This document shows positions 24,166 through 31,009 of a stretch of 33,132 nucleotides of DNA, piece after piece; position 1 is the first letter of the stretch, and every line of letters begins with the position of its first letter. The notes beneath the pieces are model-generated. The model was not told where the DNA came from, did no database searches, and saw only the letters and a program-made list of their open reading frames with translations. The position numbers and the translations under genes are program-made. Source of the stretch: a virus; the IMG/VR virus record IMGVR_UViG_3300036766_000213, positions 1-33,132 of that record; one strand, 5' to 3'.

Positions 24166-24799
24166 CGAGTAGCTCGCCTTCTTCGGCTGACCCTTGTTCG
24201 TCAGGCGGGACCATGCTGCTCGTCAACAGGGCTACTGTCTCTCGACCATTCGACGGGAGTTCGACAATGGTAAACAGGGCCTCGCCGTCCTGCCCCGTGT
24301 GTTGGACTTCCTGGGCGGGTTTGCCAAATGCTCGATCCAAGATGGAGTTGGCCGCAAACATGCGGTCACTGTCTTTGGCCCCATCGTGGACATTCTCGCC
24401 AAGGCAGGCAGGACAAAACATCCGTGCGGGGCTGCCTGTCTGGAAGAAGAACCTGTGGCCGCAGTCGTCACATACACGCTTGTCGCGGATTTCGACAAAG
24501 GTGAGCAGGGATCGCTTACCTTCGGTCGCGGCGAGACTCTTGAGGAGTTCCGCACGGGCGCGGATGACGCTGACTTTGAGCGAGCGTTGGCCCGCGTTGG
24601 TACGGTCTGGAAGGGAGACAGGTGGAGTAGGGACAAGGGCGGGGACGAGGGCGGGGGCGGGGAGGGGGGCTGTGGCACAAGACACGGCTACAGCCCCAGC
24701 GTTGTCAGAAGCCCCGATGGACGGGGTCTGGGTCCGGGTCTGGCTCCGAGTCCGGGTCCGGGTCGTTGGCTTGTGCTTGGCACTCGACTTGGGAGACAT
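24155..24799 (-). CDS. Zinc-ribbon protein in small-terminase position
   Basis: 214-aa protein directly upstream of TerL and overlapping it by 11 nt. Residues 12-26 are a Thr/Arg/Gln repeat encoded by a 6-bp array, and residues about 42-65 are a Pro/Ala/Val repeat. A helical part (about 70-95) leads into a four-Cys zinc ribbon: C110, C113, C129, C132 (Cx2C-x15-Cx2C). The C-terminal part contains ANSILDRAFGKPAQEV, a pattern seen in phage proteins encoded beside terminases and in some small subunits. It is the best candidate for the DNA-recognition subunit of terminase, though the family is not the classical one and a separate regulatory role is possible. Confidence 0.6.
   Translation of the reverse strand: MSPKSSAKHKPTTRTRTRSQTRTQTPSIGASDNAGAVAVSCATAPLPAPALVPALVPTPPVSLPDRTNAGQRSLKVSVIRARAELLKSLAATEGKRSLLTFVEIRDKRVCDDCGHRFFFQTGSPARMFCPACLGENVHDGAKDSDRMFAANSILDRAFGKPAQEVQHTGQDGEALFTIVELPSNGRETVALLTSSMVPPDEQGSAEEGELLDVE
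24724..24766. repeat. Hexanucleotide array (Thr-Arg/Thr-Gln coding)
   Basis: About seven 6-bp units of the TCCGGG/TCTGGC type, read on the minus strand as ACC-CGG and ACC-CAG codons to give the basic TRTRTRSQTRTQT arm of the zinc-ribbon protein. Confidence 0.8.
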
Positions 24800-24801
24800 G
24801 G

Positions 24802-25161
24802 CTATGGGCGCTCTGTAGACTTTGTGGGTATAGCTGTGGACGACGCCATACGAGAGATACCGAGCCGGTATTCGATGACAGACAGGCGGCGGTCGGTAAT
24901 CGGTGAGCCCTCTGACTTGACTTGCTCAAAATCCCGACGGAGATTGGCAACTTCGGTCTCGACAGCTACTCGATCACGGGCTGCGTCAGCGCTACGGTAG
25001 CGATCCGCTGCGCTCTCGGATACCTTGACCGTCAGCGAGGACAGGCGCTCTGTCATCGTCGCCGCCCACCAGATCCCAGCGCCCGACTGCGCGACGAGAA
25101 ATATCAGGATGGCCGCGTTCAAGTTCACGCTGACGGACTTCTGGGCTTCGACTTGCACCAC
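24802..25161 (-). CDS. Membrane-anchored coiled-coil protein
   Basis: 119-aa protein with a GTG start, GGAG seven bases upstream. A single hydrophobic helix lies at about 12-34 (LNAAILIFLVAQSGAGIWWAA), followed by a helical coiled-coil stretch of about 55 residues (LSSLTVKVSESAADRYRS, VETEVANLRRDFEQV) and a short basic C-terminus. This architecture resembles inner-membrane spanins or small phage membrane anchors. It follows the Cys-rich gene by 4 bp. A role in lysis is a guess only, since no endolysin or outer spanin is visible next to it. Confidence 0.55.
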   Translation of the reverse strand: MVQVEAQKSVSVNLNAAILIFLVAQSGAGIWWAATMTERLSSLTVKVSESAADRYRSADAARDRVAVETEVANLRRDFEQVKSEGSPITDRRLSVIEYRLGISRMASSTAIPTKSTERP

Positions 25162-25165
25162 GGCT

Positions 25166-25366
25166 CTACTCCACGTCCTCTTGATTCGTCATCGCCACGC
25201 CGAGCTTCTTCGTCGCCAGGCGCAGGGCGTCGGCCAGAAGTTCAGCGGCGTGTTCGGCGTGCCGGCGCTCCATTCCGCCCGCCACCATGTGATCCATGAG
25301 CGCGAGCTTTTGCGCTCCGGGCGGGCAGCAGGCACCAAGTAAGCAGCAGATCGGGCCTCCGGGCAT
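25166..25366 (-). CDS. Small Cys-rich N-terminal protein
   Basis: 66-aa protein that begins MPGGPICCLLGACCPP (four cysteines in two CC pairs) and continues as a helix (LMDHMVAGGMERRHAEHAAELLADALRLA-like, about 23-52). The ribosome site AGGAGG is eight bases before the ATG. The CC-x4-CC start could bind metal or be lipidated or membrane-associated. No known domain is recognised. It is likely co-translated with the following membrane protein. Confidence 0.55.
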   Translation of the reverse strand: MPGGPICCLLGACCPPGAQKLALMDHMVAGGMERRHAEHAAELLADALRLATKKLGVAMTNQEDVE

Positions 25367-25379
25367 CGTCGCATCCTCC

Positions 25380-25444
25380 TAGTCAATCGCCACGCGTCAT
25401 CGCTTGGCCCTAGTCAATCGGCACTCGTCACTAGTCACTGGCCC
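25380..25444. repeat. Imperfect tandem duplication in spacer
   Basis: Two units beginning TAGTCAATCG and ending GGCCC (31 and 34 bp; 25380-25410 and 25411-25444), themselves made of related AGTCAAT/AGTCACT heptamers. They fill almost the whole spacer between the Cys-rich gene and the coiled-coil membrane gene. Confidence 0.7.
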
Positions 25445-25938
25445 TAGTTATCTGCAGGTATCTTCTTTCGGTCGCCACCAGCCGTGTAGAGCAGGACACT
25501 GTTGAGCGCCTTATTCTCTTTCAGCAGGGCCTCTAACTTCTCATTCACCCCACGGATATCATTGCTGGTATTCACTTGCCAGACTCGGGCCTCGTCCTTC
25601 CAGTCCTCTAGCGTCTTGAGCCGCATATCCTGCCGGTCGTCGCGAGCCGTGATCGCTGTACGCTCTGTGTCCCACTTACCGTATGAAGCGCCGAAGCCAA
25701 ACACGGCAAGCAGGATCGCGATTGCAGCGGTGATGCTCAGCCCGAGACGGGTTTTTTCATTCAACACGGGTTCTGGCATTGTGGCCCTCGTGGCTGAGCG
25801 GTCAGAGATATCCGCAACGCGTAGACGATCTCCAGATGGAGGATTGTTGATACCCATGCGCCGCCTTACCCTCTCCAGACCTTGTGAAAACGTCTCTGGC
25901 CAATCATTTAGAATGCCCGTGAGCACAGGTCTGGCCAT
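25444..25938 (-). CDS. Membrane/coiled-coil protein with two possible starts
   Basis: 164 aa from the ATG at 25938, or 111 aa from an in-frame ATG at 25779. The upstream start has no clear ribosome site. The internal one follows GAGGG by six bases and would make a protein of the form short tail, TM helix (about 13-34 of the short form, LGLSITAAIAILLAVFGFGA), then a coiled coil of about 70 residues. The extra N-terminal 53 residues look coding (helix GLERVRRRMGI) but lack a domain. The shape is like small holin-associated or spanin-type proteins. Dual starts occur in some holin genes, but which start is used is unknown. Confidence 0.5.
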   Translation of the reverse strand: MARPVLTGILNDWPETFSQGLERVRRRMGINNPPSGDRLRVADISDRSATRATMPEPVLNEKTRLGLSITAAIAILLAVFGFGASYGKWDTERTAITARDDRQDMRLKTLEDWKDEARVWQVNTSNDIRGVNEKLEALLKENKALNSVLLYTAGGDRKKIPADN

Positions 25939-25968
25939 TAGGTAGCAGAATCGCCGACAGAGGTTTTT

Positions 25969-28296
25969 TTAGGTGCATGTCCAGCCTGGTGCGAACGCTG
26001 TACCGCCGCCAACGATGGCTACGGCAAACCAGTTGACGGTTCCGTCAGCGACGAGCGTAACGCTGTCGCCGATGGTAGTGGAGTCGCAATGACCGCCAGC
26101 GGCGGACACCGCCGAGCCGATGCGGATGACGGCGGAACCAGGGGCGGTGATGCGAATGCCATCCGCGTCCGTCACTGTGAACGTGTAGCGCAGGCCGTCA
26201 ACAGCGGTCGGCAACGTGTGGTAGTTCTGCGCGGTTGAGCCGGTGTTGTAATAGAACGTGCCGGACTCGGTGTTGAGGATGACGTTCGGTGAACCGCTAC
26301 CAACGGTTGAGTCCTCGTTCAGCACGCTCGACAAGAGTTTACCCGTAGCCTTCGTGCCGTTGAACGCTCCCTGAAGCTCCAGAACACCAGCCGCACTGCG
26401 ACCAATGGAAACGTCTACATTCCCAGTCGTCGGCGGCCCGCCGCTCGCCCAACCCATCGTCCCGCTTACGCCGGTGACGATGACTTGATACGTTGTATCG
26501 AAGGCGTGCATGTTCGTGCCGACGTAGACGACGTTGGACGGCCCGTCGATCTTGGTGAGCTTGAGGGTGCCGAGCCCGTTGTTATCCGCCGTGGTGTCCA
26601 CCGACACGATCCCGGACGTTCCAGCAGTCAGCCCAGTCGCTGCGGTAAAGTTACCCGCCGCTGACCAAGTGCCCCACTTCACCCCGCCAGCGGTGCTGCC
26701 TGTGTTGAGCGCGGTGCCCGCGCCAGTCGCCACGACGGTGCCGGAAATGGACGAGTTGTTGTATTGGTAGATCGGCGAGTTTGCGACGATTGAACTCGCG
26801 CCACCAGCCGAGGAATTCGTATCCTCGACACCGAAGAACAACTTCCCGGCCAGGATGTTGCCCGTCGCCGGAGTCGCCGGAGTCCCAACGACGGTGTACG
26901 TGTAGACGCAGGGTGCGCCGCAAGAGGAGCGGGTGAATACGAACGTCCCGTTGTACTCTGGCTGATCCGCGCCGGTGATCGTACCCATGAACGTAGCGCC
27001 GCCGAATCCGGGGTTGTTCGTCATCGTCAGGGTCGCTGTCGAGCCGGATCGGGTGATCGAGTCCGGGATCGTCTGGTTTTGGAACATCGCGATGCCGGGG
27101 CGGTAGTCCGCCGAGGCGCCCGCAGGGATGACGAGCGAGCCCTGCGTCGAAGCCGTGGTGGTGCCGTGGACGCCGACGAGCAGCCGCTGCGCCTCGACCT
27201 CGCCCATGCCGGCGTTGGTCGAGCCGACGAGAGATAACCGCCCGTTAGCAGCCGTGCTGCCCTGGAGGGTCGCGGCTTGCAGCGTCCCGAGACCGTTCGA
27301 CGTGCTGCCGGAATCCACCGACAGTGTTCCTGCGCTTGATCGTGTCAGACCGACATCGCTCCAATTGAGAGTCAAGGCGGAATCGAGAGAGAGGGTGTTT
27401 TGGTTGAAGTAATTCTTCCGCGTCGCACCGTTGTAGACTTCGAGTTGCGCTGTTGCGGCGACACCTGATGTCGGCGCCGTCACGCTGCTAGTTGACGAAA
27501 ACGCGTTGGATAGAAGAGTGGCGGCGGTCGTAGTTCCCGGCAGCGTCGGGTTCGTCGGAATCGACAGCGTGACAGCGCCAGTCGCGGCGCTCGCAGTAAT
27601 CTGATTCGCCGTGCCGGTAATCGTTGTCGGCAGCGCGGTGCATGACTCGGTAGCACCCGAAGCGTCCACGCCGAGGGGAAACTGTCCCGCTGTGCAGTTG
27701 GCCCCGTTCGCGGCCAGCGCCGTCGCGGTAGCAACCGGAGTCGAAAGTGAAAGCGTGACCGTATCCGTTGCGCTGTTACCGGTGACGACGATGGGCGATG
27801 TCCCGGTGAGCGTGAGCGTATCCGTCGCGCTGTCCGCTACCGGGCTCGTGCCGCTTGAAGTCGTGATCGTCTCGAAACTGTTGCCACCGCCACCCCCCGC
27901 AACACAACTCGCTGTCCCTGCCGTATCAAAACTGATGATCTCAGTGCCGCTTGCCGGGGTACAGCTATTTGCAAACATAGCAAGGTTGGGGCTGACCACG
28001 GGTAGCTTGATCTGGAACACGGTATCGCCCACGACGATCCGATAGCTCCCTGCAACCGCGTAGAACGCCAACACACCAGAGCCATTGGTAGTGGTGGGGT
28101 TAGCCTCGGGGGTGATGCCTGCGTCGGTATACAGGGTAGCCAACACACCATTGGCAATGGTCACTGTCGCCGTGGCCGACTTGAGGGTCACGCTACCGTG
28201 CTTCATGGTCTGGCTAAACGCGTAGTACGTGGTCGCCAGACCAGGGGTCGACAGTACAAGCCCGCAGACAAGTACCAGCCATGCAATACGCTTCAT
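25969..28296 (-). CDS. Sec-exported fibre-like repeat protein
   Basis: 775-aa protein from the ATG at 28296, chosen because AAGGAG lies about seven bases before it; an in-frame extension upstream exists but lacks a site. Residues 1-21 are a typical Sec signal (MKRIAWLVLVCGLVLS, cleavage after GLA at about 21). Residues 40-100 carry ANGVLATLYTDAGITPEANP and FYAVAGSYRIVVG, a module common at the start of phage fibres. Long Ser/Thr repeats follow, a copy of the shared domain lies at 411-485, and GLGTLQAATL/GLGTLKLTK duplications are present. The mature part has eight Cys in four close pairs (112/131, 201/219, 459/463, 737/774), fitting an oxidising compartment. It is probably an appendage or cell-surface protein. 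Confidence 0.65.
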   Translation of the reverse strand: MKRIAWLVLVCGLVLSTPGLATTYYAFSQTMKHGSVTLKSATATVTIANGVLATLYTDAGITPEANPTTTNGSGVLAFYAVAGSYRIVVGDTVFQIKLPVVSPNLAMFANSCTPASGTEIISFDTAGTASCVAGGGGGNSFETITTSSGTSPVADSATDTLTLTGTSPIVVTGNSATDTVTLSLSTPVATATALAANGANCTAGQFPLGVDASGATESCTALPTTITGTANQITASAATGAVTLSIPTNPTLPGTTTAATLLSNAFSSTSSVTAPTSGVAATAQLEVYNGATRKNYFNQNTLSLDSALTLNWSDVGLTRSSAGTLSVDSGSTSNGLGTLQAATLQGSTAANGRLSLVGSTNAGMGEVEAQRLLVGVHGTTTASTQGSLVIPAGASADYRPGIAMFQNQTIPDSITRSGSTATLTMTNNPGFGGATFMGTITGADQPEYNGTFVFTRSSCGAPCVYTYTVVGTPATPATGNILAGKLFFGVEDTNSSAGGASSIVANSPIYQYNNSSISGTVVATGAGTALNTGSTAGGVKWGTWSAAGNFTAATGLTAGTSGIVSVDTTADNNGLGTLKLTKIDGPSNVVYVGTNMHAFDTTYQVIVTGVSGTMGWASGGPPTTGNVDVSIGRSAAGVLELQGAFNGTKATGKLLSSVLNEDSTVGSGSPNVILNTESGTFYYNTGSTAQNYHTLPTAVDGLRYTFTVTDADGIRITAPGSAVIRIGSAVSAAGGHCDSTTIGDSVTLVADGTVNWFAVAIVGGGTAFAPGWTCT
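26842..27066 (-). repeat. Shared inserted domain, copy in exported fibre
   Basis: Encodes residues 411-485: PDSITRSGSTATLTMT, TGADQPEYNGTFVFTR, an extra SSCGAPC turn, VYTYTV, and PATPATGN. The Cys pair is unique to this copy. Confidence 0.8.
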
Positions 28297-28331
28297 AGAT
28301 AGCTCCTTGTTGCGGTCTAGCAATGGAGATA

Positions 28332-28364
28332 GAGACAGAGCCGTGAGACAGAGCGTGAGTCCGT
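28332..28364. repeat. Short tandem repeat in spacer
   Basis: GAGACAGAGCCGT, GAGACAGAGCGT and GAGTCCGT form a degenerate 12-13 bp repeat between the two signal-peptide genes. Confidence 0.5.
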
Positions 28365-28378
28365 GGGTCGTAGTCAGA

Positions 28379-29032
28379 CTAGTAGTCCGCCCGTGCGATC
28401 CAGTCACAAGTAATCACGCCGCTGACCGCGACCGCACCCGCGCCCGAGGAGGCCGCGTTGGGCATGGCAAGGTTGAGGTAAATCTTGTTGGCAGTCGTGT
28501 GACCGTCGAGAGCAAGGATGGTCCCGTAGCCTTGTAACACACCCGCGCTAGAGGTCAATGTGCCTGCCATGGACGCGATGATGTTGGCCTCGGTAGAGGT
28601 GAGGCTATCGTCCCCATCATCTGTTGCTGACCCAAGACTACCGACCAGAGCCGCAGTGTTGGTGATGTTGGCCGAGGCTTCCAAAGTGGTCAGGTTAGCC
28701 GTACACCCGAGGATCTGGGTGATGCCTTCCGGGAAGGTATAGATCAACTGTCCACCGGACCCACCGTCTGTGGTGTGGTCAGCGGTCGTGACCGAGAGCG
28801 AGGCCAGAGTGAACTTGGTGTGATGAATCGGCATGGCGCCGGACTCCACCACGGTTACTGCACTGCCGGTCTTGGCACCGTTGGCCGAGGACGAGTAGAC
28901 GAATGCGTCTTTGATGAGTTGGTCCGATAGGAACCGGTTCTGCGCGTGGACAGGAGCAGGGAGCACGGTGAGCAGGGTGAATGCGACGAGCAGGGTCAGA
29001 GCGATGGCTACGAGCTTACTGGTCAGGCGCAT
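28379..29032 (-). CDS. Sec-exported small virion-like protein
   Basis: 217-aa protein with a clear Sec signal peptide: MRLTSKLVAIALTLLVAF, cleavage after VHA at residue 30. The mature part (QLIYTFPEGITQILGC, STEANIIASMAG, ANKIYLNLAMPN, then GVITCDW) follows the pattern of beta-rich phage proteins that are usually cytoplasmic virion components, but here it is preceded by an export signal. It has exactly two Cys (110 and 209), as would fit a disulfide. AAGGGAG lies eight bases before the ATG. It is the first gene of the minus unit after the HU-like gene. Function unknown; a surface or particle-associated role is inferred. Confidence 0.65.
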   Translation of the reverse strand: MRLTSKLVAIALTLLVAFTLLTVLPAPVHAQNRFLSDQLIKDAFVYSSSANGAKTGSAVTVVESGAMPIHHTKFTLASLSVTTADHTTDGGSGGQLIYTFPEGITQILGCTANLTTLEASANITNTAALVGSLGSATDDGDDSLTSTEANIIASMAGTLTSSAGVLQGYGTILALDGHTTANKIYLNLAMPNAASSGAGAVAVSGVITCDWIARADY

Positions 29033-29296
29033 GGCGGTGTCTCCCTTGACAGTGTTAACAGTAGGACGGTGTAAAGCAGACTAGAGTCGAGTGGGGTATG
29101 TAGGGTGTGAACATCACGGGGCAAATAGTAACACATGAACAAGGTGTGTGTAGGCTATGTGGGGTTGGCCCGAGTAAGGGGCCGCTACAGGTGGTACGTG
29201 GCAGGTTAGAACGAGATAGCTAGAGTTGAGCGTCCCTTGAGCGTCCCTTGAGCGTCCCTTGAGCGTCCCTTGAGCACCATCTCCATCATTCCCACA
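29033..29296. other. 264-bp spacer between HU-like and exported genes
   Basis: No convincing gene. It contains an 11-bp tandem array (29226-29275), a GGCCC-7-GGGCC hairpin at 29167-29183 without T-run, and TGTTAACA (palindrome) near 29053. No clear minus-strand sigma-70 promoter could be picked. Confidence 0.5.
29226..29275. repeat. 11-bp tandem repeat (TTGAGCGTCCC)
   Basis: Four exact copies of TTGAGCGTCCC followed by a partial TTGAGC. The unit is not a multiple of three and would shift frame each copy, so it is not protein-driven. Confidence 0.9.
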
Positions 29297-30265
29297 CTAT
29301 CTCGGCCCTGACAACATCGGTTTCATCCGCCGAATCTTCGCGATCCACGCTTTGCGCCGTCGATACTCTGGAGAATCAGTAAATGTCTGACCGTCGTCCA
29401 GCCCACAGCGTTCCTGGTTGCGCTCCCAGGCCCTTTTCTCGGCAGCCATGATCTCGCGTGTGTGGGCGCGAAGCCACGCTATTCCCACCTTGTCCTTGTG
29501 CTGGAGCTTGGCCAGCAGCTTCGGAGACGATGCCCTGGTCGGCGTGCTATCGAGATGCCGCGACAGGGTGGAGCCAAACCGGTACGCGATATATCGGTAG
29601 CCATAGAGTTCCCTCGGCGGGCGATACAACACCGTCAAGTACGCGGGAGTGTAGACCTTCATGTTCAGGTGCACATTCCAGTTCCACCGTCCCCAGTGCC
29701 AATGCGGGTGGAGAATGCCGAACCCCTGAATCTCGATGCGCCGCCCAGCGCCAAGGGCCGCAGTCAGACGCGCAACAATCGTAGCAATAGCTATGCGGGC
29801 CATGTCGTCGGGCAGCCCACACGCATCGCGGAGCCGCGCCCGCAGATATGTCTCGGTGCGCTTGCCGAGCGGACTCGTGAACATGTACCGATCAGCGCGG
29901 CGCCCCTCCAAGGCCGCATCAATTGCCAAGTCGTCCATGGTGTCTGAGTTGTCGAATGCGGTCCATGGGGTGCCATCGACATCATGTGTGAGACTGGGAC
30001 TCCGACTCTGGCTATGACTCTGGCTCCGGCTATGACTCTGGCTATGACTCTGGCTCCGGCTCCGGCTCCGGCTCTTTTGGCTGGTCAACACCTCCACCAT
30101 CGCCTGCACCTTAGCGCGGTCCACAGCGGGTCTAGAGCTACGTGGCTTAGGCCCGGATCTCGGACGGATAAGCGGTATCTGACCCACCCAACCAAAATCA
30201 GTTACGCGGTCGGCTGACAGTTGGGCAGTCATGCGGTGAGTGGAGTAGCTAGGGGTGGTGGGCAT
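29297..30265 (-). CDS. HU/IHF-like protein with SR-type linker and Trp/His arm
   Basis: 322 aa from the ATG at 30265; an ATG at 30232 and a GTG at 30313 also fit, none with a good ribosome site. Residues 65-89 are a Ser-Arg/Ser-Gln/Ser-His repeat. Residues about 129-219 align to HU/IHF with the same spacing: helix pair (YLRARLRDACGLPDD, IATIVARLTAALGAG), RRIEIQGFGIL, then a 35-residue arm and LTVLYRPPREL. The arm is HPHWHWGRWNWNVHLN, so the RNPxTG tip with its DNA-intercalating Pro is replaced by WNV. A basic C-terminal extension of about 100 residues follows, of a kind not found in ordinary HU. It is encoded beside the putative origin. Likely DNA-bending or nucleoid/replication factor. Confidence 0.7.
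   Translation of the reverse strand: MPTTPSYSTHRMTAQLSADRVTDFGWVGQIPLIRPRSGPKPRSSRPAVDRAKVQAMVEVLTSQKSRSRSRSQSHSQSHSRSQSHSQSRSPSLTHDVDGTPWTAFDNSDTMDDLAIDAALEGRRADRYMFTSPLGKRTETYLRARLRDACGLPDDMARIAIATIVARLTAALGAGRRIEIQGFGILHPHWHWGRWNWNVHLNMKVYTPAYLTVLYRPPRELYGYRYIAYRFGSTLSRHLDSTPTRASSPKLLAKLQHKDKVGIAWLRAHTREIMAAEKRAWERNQERCGLDDGQTFTDSPEYRRRKAWIAKIRRMKPMLSGPR
29999..30076. repeat. Hexanucleotide array (Ser-Arg/Gln/His coding)
   Basis: About thirteen 6-bp units (TCTGGC, TATGAC, TCCGGC). Read on the minus strand in the AGC-CGG frame they give the SR/SQ/SH repeat of the HU-like protein, whereas the similar array at 17885-17960 is read one base over. Confidence 0.9.
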
Positions 30266-30271
30266 AGTGGT

Positions 30272-30306
30272 GGGTAGCGGGTAATGGGTAGTAGGTAGTG
30301 GGTATG
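30272..30306. repeat. 7-bp tandem repeat in HU-like gene leader
   Basis: Five units GGGTAGC, GGGTAAT, GGGTAGT, AGGTAGT, GGGTATG (plus strand), lying just upstream of the chosen HU-like start. Translating this region in frame yields the PLPTTH-type peptide, which argues against the upstream start. Confidence 0.8.
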
Positions 30307-30394
30307 GTATCACACTGTGGGGTATTTTGTATTTGGATTTTTTTCGCGGCAGCTGCTACCCATTCCAGTCGCCGATCCAAAATCCTGAACGCGG

Positions 30395-30531
30395 TTTTCC
30401 ACAGCTTTTCCACAGGCCACGCACAGAGTTTTCCACAGCTTTTCCGCAGTTGCGGATATCTTGTGGAAAAGTCCAGAGTTTTCCACAGAGTTTTCCACAG
30501 CTTTTCCACACTGTGGAAATCCTGCGGAAAA
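30395..30531. other. Putative replication origin: DnaA-box-like iterons
   Basis: Ten 9-bp sites. Plus-orientation TTTTCCACA at 30395, 30406, 30429, 30479, 30491 and 30502; TTTTCCGCA at 30440. Minus-orientation TTTTCCACA at 30462-30470, ATTTCCACA at 30512-30520 and TTTTCCGCA at 30523-30531. Neighbours are mostly 10-12 bp apart, one helical turn. The sites fit the relaxed DnaA consensus TTWTNCACA. AT-rich stretches lie on both sides (about 30307-30350 and 30541-30610, the latter with GATATATC), suitable for unwinding. They sit between divergent gene units with no gene in 30307-30699. A phage-encoded iteron-binding initiator is an alternative reader. Confidence 0.7.
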
Positions 30532-30650
30532 GCCCGCAAATCGAATATGCATAGAAGGCTATGGCACGAGGATTGATAGACTGGTATATCTATGGTATGC
30601 GATATATCGGTGATATGCAAGCCTAGTGCCAACTATTTTTGCGCGGGCTA

Positions 30651-30678
30651 TTGACAAAGGCAATGTATCAGATACAGT
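30651..30678 (+). promoter_or_regulatory. Rightward promoter P1 with TATC-A-GATA palindrome
   Basis: TTGACA at 30651-30656, 16-bp spacing, TACAGT at 30673-30678. GTATC-A-GATAC (30665-30675) is a perfect 11-bp hyphenated palindrome overlapping the -10, a likely operator. AAGGAG follows at 30686-30691, before the ATG at 30700. Confidence 0.6.
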
Positions 30679-30699
30679 AGCGCCCAAGGAGATTTCCCA

Positions 30700-31005
30700 A
30701 TGACCTATCTCGACGCGCTACCCTACGCCGCCGCAGTGACTCCCACCCTCGGCACCATGATTAACTCCGAGCCAGAACGTGCCGCCATGCGCAGTCAAAT
30801 CGACTGCATACATACCCTGTTGACACCGTTTGACCGTGCGCGGCCTTGCGCATGGGAATCGCTTACTGCCGGCGCAGCGCTGCTAGCGTGGGATCGTATG
30901 GTCAGGCTGTCGCGCCTGTCGCGCACTGATCCCACGATGCGTACCAGTTTAGAGTACGGTCGCGCCATGCTGGTATGTGACGAGCTTGGGATGCCGATGC
31001 CGTAG
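30700..31005 (+). CDS. First gene of rightward operon, unknown function
   Basis: 101-aa protein preceded by AAGGAG eight bases before its ATG and by promoter P1. It is mostly helical (EPERAAMRSQIDCIHTLL; AGAALLAWDRMVRLSRLS) with no recognised domain or DNA-binding motif. As the first product after the origin and an operator-like site it could be an early regulator or replication accessory, but nothing in the sequence shows this. Base composition matches the neighbouring structural genes. Confidence 0.6.
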   Translation: MTYLDALPYAAAVTPTLGTMINSEPERAAMRSQIDCIHTLLTPFDRARPCAWESLTAGAALLAWDRMVRLSRLSRTDPTMRTSLEYGRAMLVCDELGMPMP

Positions 31006-31009
31006 GGTG

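Noticed and set aside
25961-25970. Run of T/A after the exported fibre gene, as a terminator or slippery site
   Set aside because: No stable hairpin precedes the run on the minus strand and no overlapping frame continues, so neither terminator nor frameshift site is supported.
30272-30313. Upstream GTG start for the HU-like protein
   Set aside because: The extra residues are only the translated heptamer repeat (PLPTTH), with no ribosome site.
30249-30632. 127-aa minus-strand ORF across the origin
   Set aside because: Its EKLWKT-type repeats are just the translated TTTTCCACA sites and its start is in AT-rich non-coding DNA.
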